This document shows, piece by piece, positions 35,384 to 41,728 of a stretch of DNA of 41,728 nucleotides. Under the pieces are notes generated by a model. The model saw nothing but the letters and a program-made list of their open reading frames with translations. It did not search any database and was not told the origin of the DNA. Source of the DNA: Ilumatobacteraceae bacterium (GTDB taxonomy: Bacteria > Actinomycetota > Acidimicrobiia > Acidimicrobiales > Ilumatobacteraceae); the NCBI GenBank assembly GCA_023263695.1, contig JALQUZ010000005.1, positions 11,586 to 53,313 of the forward strand. Direction: 5' to 3'. Made by a program: the position numbers and the translations under genes. The stretch's first letter is position 1. Each line of letters opens with the position of its first letter.

Positions 35384-35871
35384 GCCTGAGTCCTTTCAAT
35401 GACTGCAACTGCCCAGCAGGCAATTCCTTCTTCTCGACCTAATGCGCCAAGCCCTTCAGCGCGCCGACCTTTTACGGTGATCGTCGCTCCAGCAGCTTCA
35501 GACAATAACTTCTGCATAATTTCACGATGTGGAGCAATCTTTGGCTTCTCGCACACAATGCTGCAATCAACATTGCCAATATCAAAGCCTGCATTCCGAA
35601 CCAACTTGGCAACGTGTGCAAGCAGCGTCAACGAATTCGCGCCAGCCCACTGCGGATCGGTATCAGGAAAATGCATACCGATGTCGCCAAGGGCTGCTGC
35701 ACCAAGCAGTGCATCAGCGGCTGCATGTGCAATGACATCTGCATCACTGTGTCCTGCTAGTGGCTTTTCACCTGGAAATTTCACTCCGCCCAACACCAAC
35801 ACGCGATCGCTTGGGCCATCAACGAAACGATGAATATCAAAACCTTGCCCCACACGTGTACGTATCGCCAT
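35380..35871 (-). CDS. ispF: 2-C-methyl-D-erythritol 2,4-cyclodiphosphate synthase
   Basis: A 163-residue enzyme. Metal and substrate motifs are visible: GFDIHRF near 9-15, GHSDADVIAHAAADALLGAA with the zinc His, GDIGMHFPDTDP, and the closing EGIACWAVAVIER. It makes the cyclic diphosphate of the MEP pathway to isoprenoids. It follows ispD by nine bases and overlaps rlmB, giving an ispD-ispF-rlmB unit. Confidence 0.97.
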   Translation of the reverse strand: MAIRTRVGQGFDIHRFVDGPSDRVLVLGGVKFPGEKPLAGHSDADVIAHAAADALLGAAALGDIGMHFPDTDPQWAGANSLTLLAHVAKLVRNAGFDIGNVDCSIVCEKPKIAPHREIMQKLLSEAAGATITVKGRRAEGLGALGREEGIACWAVAVIERTQA

Positions 35872-35880
35872 GATGTACTC

Positions 35881-36531
35881 CTATGCCTCAGTGCGCGCCA
35901 TTGCGCGCGCCCATTCAAGATCTTCTGGCGCAGTGAGTTTGCGATTTATTGCTTCACCAGCGACAACGACAACTTTTTTACCCATTGCCTCAACCAGTGT
36001 CGCATCATCTGTACCTTCTGGAGATGATGCATGAGCTGAACGCAATACCGATGCCCGAAATGCCTGTGGAGTTTGCACGGCAACAAGCGAAGACCGATCT
36101 GGAGTTGCGATAACAATATTTTGAGAATTCACTTGCTTAATGGTGTCTGTCACCGGCAATGCAGGAATCGCGCCTTCCGCGCCGGCATGTACTTGCATGA
36201 TGACTTCTCGATACAAATGCGCGCTGGCAAAAGGCCGTGCTGCGTCATGCACACAAATAATGGTCGCATCAGGTGGAACAGCAGCAAGACCGCATCGCAC
36301 CGACTCACTTCGTGTTTCACCGCCGGCAATGCCACCCTCACGTTCTGCATCGGCGGCTGGAAGTACGACCACTACTCCCGCGCTGGAACTGCCTGCGGTT
36401 TCTACCGACCAATCCAAAACTCGCCTGTCACCCAGCATCGAAAACTGTTTTGGGCCACCAAAACGAGCGCCAGAGCCTGCGGCAACCACAATTGTCCAAA
36501 CAATTTCATTCGGCACGGTTGTCACGTTCAT
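35881..36531 (-). CDS. ispD: 2-C-methyl-D-erythritol 4-phosphate cytidylyltransferase
   Basis: A 216-residue nucleotidyltransferase. The CTP loop is VAAGSGARFGGPKQF at about 15-29, followed by CVHDAARPF, PVTDTIK, TPQAFR and the DDATLVE segment. It joins CTP to methylerythritol phosphate in the MEP pathway. It is the first gene of the ispD-ispF-rlmB run and is divergent from the Crp-type regulator, with a 25-base gap that leaves little room for two separate promoters. Confidence 0.96.
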   Translation of the reverse strand: MNVTTVPNEIVWTIVVAAGSGARFGGPKQFSMLGDRRVLDWSVETAGSSSAGVVVVLPAADAEREGGIAGGETRSESVRCGLAAVPPDATIICVHDAARPFASAHLYREVIMQVHAGAEGAIPALPVTDTIKQVNSQNIVIATPDRSSLVAVQTPQAFRASVLRSAHASSPEGTDDATLVEAMGKKVVVVAGEAINRKLTAPEDLEWARAMARTEA

Positions 36532-36556
36532 TTAGGGTAGTACCGTCTTAGTTCGC

Positions 36557-37222
36557 ATGACACACGAAGAAATTCTCGCAAATACGTCGTTTTTTGCAGA
36601 CACACCAACAAGTGCGCTTTCGCTGATTTGCGCTCAAGCAAAGACGCAGAACCTTCAGCGCGGCGATGTCTTGTTTAATGAAGGCGACGCTCCTGACGCA
36701 TTGTTTGTTGTACTCAGTGGACGCATCGCCATTGCTATTGGCAACAAGCCTCTTGACAGCCGCGAGAGCATGCTTGCTCTCATGGAGTCGGGTGATTTGT
36801 TTGGCGAGCTCGGCATGCTCGACGAAGGTCCTCGTAGCGCAATGGCGCGTGCAATTGAACAAAGCTCGGTACTGCGCATTCCTTACGCACCTGTTCGCGA
36901 ACAAATGCAAGCAAACCCAACCATGTTGTTGGGAGTTATTAAATTGCTCGCCACTCGGTTGCGCACCATGGATGAAGTACTCGCCGACAGCGTGTTCCTC
37001 GATGTCACCGGCCGGACCGCGAAGCGCTTGCTCGAACTTTCAAGTGGAAGCAACGAGTTCGTGTTGCCTGTAACCCAAGAAGAACTTGCCGGTATGGTTG
37101 GCGCTTCACGTGAGCGCGTCAACAAAGCAATCGCAAGTTTCATTCGTCTTGGTTGGCTAGAACAACATGATCGTCGTTACAAAATTTTGATGCGTGACCG
37201 AATGGAAATTCGCGCTAGTTAA
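36557..37222 (+). CDS. Crp/Fnr family transcription regulator
   Basis: A 221-residue protein. A cyclic-nucleotide-binding domain at about 8-125 keeps the phosphate-binding pocket (GDLFGELGMLDEGPRSA with Glu, Arg and Ser in place), so cAMP or a similar ligand could bind. A C-terminal winged HTH follows, with TQEELAGMVGASRERVNKAI as the recognition part. It resembles the GlxR/CRP class of actinobacteria. There are no Fnr-type N-terminal cysteines, so it is not an oxygen sensor. It is divergent from ispD; the stop touches that of the hydrolase. Confidence 0.95.
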   Translation: MTHEEILANTSFFADTPTSALSLICAQAKTQNLQRGDVLFNEGDAPDALFVVLSGRIAIAIGNKPLDSRESMLALMESGDLFGELGMLDEGPRSAMARAIEQSSVLRIPYAPVREQMQANPTMLLGVIKLLATRLRTMDEVLADSVFLDVTGRTAKRLLELSSGSNEFVLPVTQEELAGMVGASRERVNKAIASFIRLGWLEQHDRRYKILMRDRMEIRAS

Positions 37223-37882
37223 TTATTCTGCAAGCAGCCATTCATGGGTGCGAGCAAATGCATCGGCAGCGTCTTCGGCTCGATGCGCAGGACGTGTTGC
37301 ATCGTGGGCAAAACCGTGCACCGCGTGTGGGTATTCACATACCGTTACTCCACTTTCAAAAAGCTCAGCTACTTGTTCGGGTGGCGTGTACGGGTCTTGT
37401 GCACCAATAATTGCTAAAACTCGTTCGGGGTGACCTGCATACAAGTATTCCATCGGGTCACCTTGCGTTGTGCTCTGCCACCCTTCAGGAACGTGAATCA
37501 TCCCATAGAAACTTGAGATCTTTGCAAAGCGATCGCTTCGTGCCGCTTTAAAGCAATACATGCCGCCCATACAAAACCCGATCAGGCCAACACGATCGAC
37601 TCCGAGAGCATCGGCAGCTTCAGTGAGATCGCGTAGATGAATTTCATCGTCCAATTTGGCCATTTCGGCGAAGCGTTCATTCACATCTGGCGACAACTCT
37701 CTGCCTGGAAATGGTTCAACTGCAATAACCGCCATCTGCCATTCGTTTGCCAGCCGTGAAACGAGGTCGGCGAACAGTGGTCGAAGTCCAAAAATATCTG
37801 GAGCAATGACCAGGCCCATCTTTGGATTGGTTACCGATGTGTCAATTTCAGCTGAGGTTCCTGACGGCAAGGTAATGCGCAT
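37223..37882 (-). CDS. Dienelactone hydrolase family protein
   Basis: A 219-residue alpha/beta hydrolase. The nucleophile elbow is GFCMGG with Cys as nucleophile; an Asp near DPYTPPEQ and the His of VHGFAHD complete the triad, which fits carboxymethylenebutenolidase-like enzymes. The PGRELSPDVNERFAEM-type cap region matches the family. The true substrate is not known and may be an aromatic-degradation lactone or another ester. The gene is divergent from the sigma-like gene across the 12-bp repeats. Confidence 0.9.
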   Translation of the reverse strand: MRITLPSGTSAEIDTSVTNPKMGLVIAPDIFGLRPLFADLVSRLANEWQMAVIAVEPFPGRELSPDVNERFAEMAKLDDEIHLRDLTEAADALGVDRVGLIGFCMGGMYCFKAARSDRFAKISSFYGMIHVPEGWQSTTQGDPMEYLYAGHPERVLAIIGAQDPYTPPEQVAELFESGVTVCEYPHAVHGFAHDATRPAHRAEDAADAFARTHEWLLAE

Positions 37883-37911
37883 TTCCCAATACTGACAGGG
37901 TTTTTACTGTG

Positions 37912-37959
37912 CAGTGAGACTTTCAGTGAGTTTGCGAGTGAGACCCTCGGTGACCCACA
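37912..37959. repeat. Four 12-bp direct repeats upstream of the sigma-like gene
   Basis: GTGA cores begin at 37914, 37926, 37938 and 37950, exactly 12 bases apart. The units are CAGTGAGACTTT, CAGTGAGTTTGC, GAGTGAGACCCT and CGGTGACCCACA; the first three share AGTGAG. The array lies between the divergent hydrolase (37882) and the regulator gene (37978) and ends about 19 bases before it. Such head-to-tail sites usually bind a cooperating regulator; self-control is a natural guess. Confidence 0.6.
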
Positions 37960-37977
37960 TTTCTGATGATCCTGTGC

Positions 37978-38748
37978 ATGACCACAACACAAATAGCTCA
38001 TTCACGTCCGTCACTCACCCATCCTGCGGGTTCTGCACCGCTGGTTCGCAAACTCGTCACGGAATGGGGAGCCATCGCCGCTCAACCTCGAACGCTACGA
38101 ACCATCAATCGATGGGATCTTCCTGGCGGTCCACTTGATCATCTTGATGAAGTGCTTCTTCGTGCCGGATACGGAATTGATACCAAATATGAAAACTGCG
38201 ATGCATTTCTGTTTGCACTGGTAAAGCGTGCAGCCCACGATGAATTAGCGGCTCGAATTGTGTTACAGCGAATTCTTCCTCCACTCATTGCTATTGCAGG
38301 ACGACGCGGACACATCGTGAACGGCGGATTCAATGCAGCATTTAATGAAATCCTTGGGCAGGCATGGATCTTGATTCGTCAATATCCAGTCGATCGTCGA
38401 CCAGCAAAAATTGCATCAAACCTCGTTCGCGACACCGAGTACTTCGCATTTGTTCGCAACGCTCGTCTGAAGCGTTTAGAAGTTGAAAGCTGGACCGATG
38501 ACGTAGATGAAAAGTTTGTTTCACTTGATGAAGAAACCATTGAACCGAATGTCGAACTTGCTCAGATCATTCACGATGCTGTGAAGCGTGGAATTCGTAG
38601 TGCCCCGCTGCAGCTCATCATGCGATTAAGTAGTGGCGAAACAATAGAAGACATCGCTGCTGAAGCGGGAGTGTGCGTGCGCACCGTTCGCACCTGGCGG
38701 CGCAAAGCAATTATCGAGTTGCGTGAACGAACGCAGTGTGCGGCGTAA
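37978..38748 (+). CDS. Sigma-like HTH regulator of unknown role
   Basis: A 256-residue protein. The middle (about residues 82-160) is helical and resembles sigma-factor region 2 in pattern, with LQRILPPLIAIAGRRG, AWILIRQYPVDRRPAKIASNLVRDTEYF and a basic NARLKRL end. The last 45 residues form an HTH (GETIEDIAAEAGVCVRTVRTWRRKA) like sigma region 4 or LuxR-type domains. Similar hypothetical proteins are typical of actinobacteria; no function is established. ATG 37966 or 37978 are both possible. It is preceded by a 12-bp repeat array and overlaps copA tail to tail by 38 bases. Confidence 0.75.
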   Translation: MTTTQIAHSRPSLTHPAGSAPLVRKLVTEWGAIAAQPRTLRTINRWDLPGGPLDHLDEVLLRAGYGIDTKYENCDAFLFALVKRAAHDELAARIVLQRILPPLIAIAGRRGHIVNGGFNAAFNEILGQAWILIRQYPVDRRPAKIASNLVRDTEYFAFVRNARLKRLEVESWTDDVDEKFVSLDEETIEPNVELAQIIHDAVKRGIRSAPLQLIMRLSSGETIEDIAAEAGVCVRTVRTWRRKAIIELRERTQCAA

Positions 38749-40981
38749 GTTTTGCCGTGCGCAACCGTAACGAGTTACTTACTACGAACACACTAGAAAA
38801 TGCCATTGCTAAGCCAGCCCACATTGGATTCATATACCCAAGCGCGGCAAGTGGAATGGCTGCTGCGTTATAGATAAATGCCCAAAACACGTTTGCGCTA
38901 ATTGTTCGCAAGGTTGCGCGCGACAACAAGATGGCGTCTGCAACTAAGCGCAAGTCGCCACTCACAATGGTGAGATCGCTTGCATTCATGGCAACATCGG
39001 TGCCAGTTCCCATAGCAATGCCAACGTCAGACTGCGCAAGCGCAGCAGCATCATTCACGCCATCGCCAACCATGGCAACCGCGTAACCGCGCTCCTGCAA
39101 GTCGGCAACAACACGCACTTTTTCTGCGGGAAGAACACCTGCAATTACGTGCTGTTCGTCGGTATCGATACCCACTTGCTCGGCTACGGCAACGGCAGTC
39201 GCCCGATTGTCTCCTGTTAGCAAAACCGGCCTTAGGCCAAGCTTGCGTAAATCGGCAATGGCTTCTGCGCTGTGCTGTTTTGGCTGATCGGCAATAACGC
39301 ACACACCCTTTGCCGAACCGTCGTAGGCAACGAGCACTGCAGTATTGCCAGAGTTGCGAGCGGCGTGTAAGGCGTCTTTCATGTCTTTTGACACGATGGT
39401 GAGCTGCTTTTCAAACAATGGTTCGCCACCCACCATCACGCGCTTGCCGTCGACAACACCAACAGTTCCCATGCCCGCAATCGACTCAAAGTGACCAACC
39501 CCAGCAAGCGTTCCGAGTTCAGCGCGGGCAGCATTGGCAATGGCTTTCGCGACCGGGTGTTCACTTGCATGCTCTAATGCACCAGCAAAACCAAGAACCT
39601 CTGCTCGAGTAACGCCAGTTGCACACACCACATCAATCAGTTGCATAACGCCAGTTGTCACTGTTCCCGTTTTGTCAAACACCACCGTGTCAATACGACG
39701 AGTGCTCTGCAAAACGTCTACACCCTTAATCACAATTCCCATCTGAGCAGCGCGACCACTGCCCACCATCAATGCGGTTGGCGTTGCAAGACCAAGCGCA
39801 CACGGGCACGCAATAATGAGCACCGCAACTGCTGCAGTAAATGAATCCGCAACGCGATTGACATTGTCACCGAGCACATACCAGCCGATAAAGGTGAGGA
39901 TAGAAATTGCAATCACTGTGGGCACAAATACACTGCTCACTCTGTCGGCCAAGCGCTGCACCGGCGCTTTCGTGGATTGCGCATCACGCACGAGTTTCGT
40001 CATTTGCGCAAATGTTGAATCGGCACCAACTCTGCGTGCCTTCACAATGATCCTGCCTGACAAGTTCACTGTTGTTCCCGTTACTTTGCTGCCTTTTGCA
40101 ACATCAACAGGAACGCTTTCACCCGTAAGCATTGATGCATCAATAGTGGACTCGCCGTCTTGCACAATTCCATCTGCTGCGATGATTTCGCCTGGACGTA
40201 CCACAATCAAATCGCCCACCTTGATGAGCGCCGCCTCTATCACCACTTCTTCTCCGTCACGCAACACCGTTGCATTGCGTGCACCGAGCGCGAGAAGCGC
40301 GCGAAGCGCATCGCCGGCTCGTCGTTTTGCGCGAGCCTCGAAGTATCGACCAGCCAACAAAAACACGGTTACTGAAACAGCTACTTCGAAATACACATGC
40401 GGCGATTCAACCATGCCAGCCATGTGGTGATCATCGGTTGCACCACCCCAAATCAAAGCCCATAGCGACCAACTAGTTGCAGCAACAATGCCCAGTGAAA
40501 TCAGCGTGTCCATCGTGGTGTTTCGATGGCGCGCGTTCATGAGTGCCGCGCGATGGAACGGCCACGCACCCCATGTCACTACTGGTGTTGACAACGCCAA
40601 TGCGTACCACTGCCAATTGTTGAACTGGAGTGCCATAAACATCGACACCACAGCAACAGGTACGGCCAGCACGAGAGACACCATCAAACGTGTTTTCAGC
40701 ATCGACACGCGTTCACGGACTTCGGCGTCCAGCATGTCTGGCGTAGTTTCGGCCAGCGTGCGCGCGCCGTAACCAAGTCCTTCGATCGTTGCAATAAATG
40801 TCGCTACGTCTGCAGCAGTTGAATCAAATGCCACGCGGGCAGATTCAGTTGCATAGTTCACTGTTGCTTCCACTCCGGGAAGCGCATTCAGTCCTTTTTC
40901 GATCGACATTGCACATGCGTTGCAGGACATGCCGGTGATCGAAAGATCTAACTGGTTGACTACTGACTCGTCTGTACTCAC
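38711..40981 (-). CDS. copA: Copper-transporting P1B-type ATPase
   Basis: A 756-residue heavy-metal ATPase. It has one N-terminal HMA domain with GMSCNAC (Cys20, Cys23), then eight membrane helices; TGESVPVD is the actuator loop, CPC at 392-394 the transport site, DKTGTVT with phosphorylated Asp436, the His-Pro of EHPVAKA, and GDGVNDAAAL. The last helices carry FIYNAAA and MAFSSVFVVSNSLRLR; the YN and MxxSS pattern marks the Cu(I) group. It exports copper, or feeds cuproenzymes outside. The start is GTG 40979-40981. A palindrome lies just upstream, as expected for a metal-responsive operator. No CsoR or copper chaperone gene is adjacent. Confidence 0.94.
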   Translation of the reverse strand: MSTDESVVNQLDLSITGMSCNACAMSIEKGLNALPGVEATVNYATESARVAFDSTAADVATFIATIEGLGYGARTLAETTPDMLDAEVRERVSMLKTRLMVSLVLAVPVAVVSMFMALQFNNWQWYALALSTPVVTWGAWPFHRAALMNARHRNTTMDTLISLGIVAATSWSLWALIWGGATDDHHMAGMVESPHVYFEVAVSVTVFLLAGRYFEARAKRRAGDALRALLALGARNATVLRDGEEVVIEAALIKVGDLIVVRPGEIIAADGIVQDGESTIDASMLTGESVPVDVAKGSKVTGTTVNLSGRIIVKARRVGADSTFAQMTKLVRDAQSTKAPVQRLADRVSSVFVPTVIAISILTFIGWYVLGDNVNRVADSFTAAVAVLIIACPCALGLATPTALMVGSGRAAQMGIVIKGVDVLQSTRRIDTVVFDKTGTVTTGVMQLIDVVCATGVTRAEVLGFAGALEHASEHPVAKAIANAARAELGTLAGVGHFESIAGMGTVGVVDGKRVMVGGEPLFEKQLTIVSKDMKDALHAARNSGNTAVLVAYDGSAKGVCVIADQPKQHSAEAIADLRKLGLRPVLLTGDNRATAVAVAEQVGIDTDEQHVIAGVLPAEKVRVVADLQERGYAVAMVGDGVNDAAALAQSDVGIAMGTGTDVAMNASDLTIVSGDLRLVADAILLSRATLRTISANVFWAFIYNAAAIPLAALGYMNPMWAGLAMAFSSVFVVSNSLRLRTAKLTPHTAFVHATR

Positions 40982-41009
40982 TACGTACAGTCTCGCCGTT
41001 CATTCACCA

Positions 41010-41026
41010 AGATGTCGGTGACATCT
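41010..41026. promoter_or_regulatory. Palindrome upstream of the copper ATPase
   Basis: AGATGTC and GACATCT are perfect 7-base arms around GGT, 28 bases before the copA GTG. The position fits an operator for a copper or general metal sensor. It does not match a site I can name with confidence. Confidence 0.45.
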
Positions 41027-41040
41027 GGCGAATTGAGGGA

Positions 41041-41157
41041 TTAAAGACGAAAGTCTGGGCCTTGGTCGCCGTATCCATTGAACGAGTCAACAGATGCCAT
41101 GACCAGGCGGTGAGCAAGGGTGAAAACACCCGATGCGATAATGAGGGGGATGAACAT
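41041..41157 (-). CDS. Possible 38-residue small membrane protein
   Basis: An ORF running ATG 41157 to TAA 41041. It encodes a hydrophobic N-terminal helix (MFIPLIIASGVFTLAHRLV) followed by a polar tail ending in DQGPDFRL. There is no clear ribosome site and no upstream start in frame. It lies upstream of copA on the same strand, with the palindrome between them. It fills an otherwise empty 270-base gap. I do not recognise the family; it may be a true small protein or chance. Confidence 0.35.
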   Translation of the reverse strand: MFIPLIIASGVFTLAHRLVMASVDSFNGYGDQGPDFRL

Positions 41158-41201
41158 GCGACCAGTATCGCACCTATATCGTGAACCGTGATAGCAGAGC
41201 T

Positions 41202-41228
41202 GTAAGTATCTTGAAATTAGATACTTAC
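41202..41228. terminator. 10-bp inverted repeat after tRNA-Lys
   Basis: GTAAGTATCT and AGATACTTAC are perfect 10-base arms around TGAAATT, 23 bases past the encoded CCA end of tRNA-Lys. A broken outer stem (GATAG/CTATC) flanks it. There is no T run on the minus strand, so it could be a terminator, a processing signal, or an operator for the small ORF and copA. Confidence 0.4.
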
Positions 41229-41251
41229 TATCGCTGTCGACGAATAACCAA

Positions 41252-41327
<76 letters not shown>

Positions 41328-41387
41328 GAAACTGCACTTCCTTTGTGCACGACAGGCTAGTTCCCCCAAAGCCGAATTCTTCAGTTG

Positions 41388-41728
41388 ATGGTAAATGATA
41401 AGAATCCAAGCGTGGTTTTCACACTGAGCAACAACAGTGCATCCGTCTGTGTGGACCCAAATCATGGTGGACGACTTACTTCGTTACGCATTCTCAACAA
41501 AGAAGTACTGATCACCCACCATCCAGACGCCACAGCACTCACGTGGGGCTGCTACCCAATGGCTCCATACGCCGGTCGCGTCAGATCTGGCATGGTGCGT
41601 TTTGACAATGTTGAGTATCAACTTCCCCTCACCCTGCCACCCCACGCTGCTCATGGAACAGTTTTCACACAATCGTGGATTGTCGCAGACGCGACTGAAA
41701 CAAGCATTGATCTCTTCACCGATTTAGG
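41388..41728 (+). CDS. Aldose 1-epimerase-like protein, N-terminal part (partial)
   Basis: The open frame runs off the right edge after about 113 residues. The beginning fits aldose epimerases: VCVDPNHGGRLTSLRILNKEVLI, then a GCYPMAPYAGRVRSGMVRFDN block (the sugar-binding loop with Asn usually replaced by Ala-Pro-Tyr-Ala-Gly-Arg) and PPHAAHGTVFTQSW with the catalytic-type His-Gly. Such enzymes interconvert sugar anomers. ATG 41388 and GTG 41412 are both in frame; the true start is not settled. The catalytic glutamate near the C-terminus is outside the window. Confidence 0.82.
   Translation, partial: MVNDKNPSVVFTLSNNSASVCVDPNHGGRLTSLRILNKEVLITHHPDATALTWGCYPMAPYAGRVRSGMVRFDNVEYQLPLTLPPHAAHGTVFTQSWIVADATETSIDLFTDL

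Overview
The window is a dense, single-copy bacterial chromosome segment with no mobile element, phage gene or CRISPR array. Base composition is moderate (near 50% GC by eye). No gap between genes exceeds about 130 bases once the small genes and tRNAs are counted. The gene content points to Actinobacteriota: a complete-looking mycofactocin locus with an NDMA-type alcohol dehydrogenase, an LCP cell-wall ligase, a free-standing LytR_C protein, a MeaA/Ecm-type mutase and a CAEC-type cytidine deaminase. The streamlined layout and middling GC suggest an aquatic member of Acidimicrobiia (Ilumatobacteraceae-like). That placement is inference, not something the sequence proves.

Layout. (1) 1-1548: the tail of valS, then an LCP protein. 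(2) 1545-4531, minus strand: an alcohol dehydrogenase followed by a MoxR-type AAA ATPase and a VWA protein. (3) 4653-9543, plus strand, divergent from the dehydrogenase: mftA, mftB, mftC, a PlsY-like acyltransferase, a DedA-like membrane protein, mftE and mftF. The FMN enzyme MftD, expected in such a locus, is not in the window. (4) 9509-15121: a DUF4395 protein, an alanine-racemase-like protein with a multi-pass membrane protein, ung, an ABM-fold protein, a SRPBCC protein and a sulfatase. (5) 15129-17508, minus: agmatine to putrescine (aguA, aguB) and a glutathione-peroxidase-like protein. (6) 17587-22357: a methyltransferase, bioY (minus), then a nucleoside-salvage run (purine nucleoside phosphorylase, MTA/SAH-type deaminase, cytidine deaminase) ending in a PhyH dioxygenase. 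(7) 22362-26509, minus: lysC, a methyltransferase, a PLP dehydratase and asd, which together start the aspartate amino-acid family.

(8) 26553-34335: an extracytoplasmic cyclophilin, an S51-like hydrolase, a tyrosine phosphatase, then 3-hydroxyacyl-CoA dehydrogenase, aat and ethylmalonyl-CoA mutase, a LysM protein, glycerate kinase and the LytR_C protein. (9) 34390-36531, minus: tRNA-Thr, rlmB, ispF and ispD (MEP isoprenoid pathway). (10) 36557-41728: a Crp/Fnr regulator, a dienelactone hydrolase, a sigma-like HTH protein preceded by four 12-bp direct repeats, a Cu-type P1B ATPase with a palindrome upstream, a tiny ORF, tRNA-Lys and the start of an aldose 1-epimerase.

The most interesting system is region 2 plus 3. 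A redox-cofactor pathway faces the dehydrogenase that probably uses it. The dehydrogenase shares an operon with a MoxR/VWA pair, a type of partner also found beside PQQ methanol dehydrogenases. The usual mftD slot is filled by two membrane-lipid-type proteins. The second cluster of interest is regulatory: several strong palindromes or direct repeats sit exactly in divergent or upstream gaps (near 4557, 28850, 32753, 37912 and 41010).
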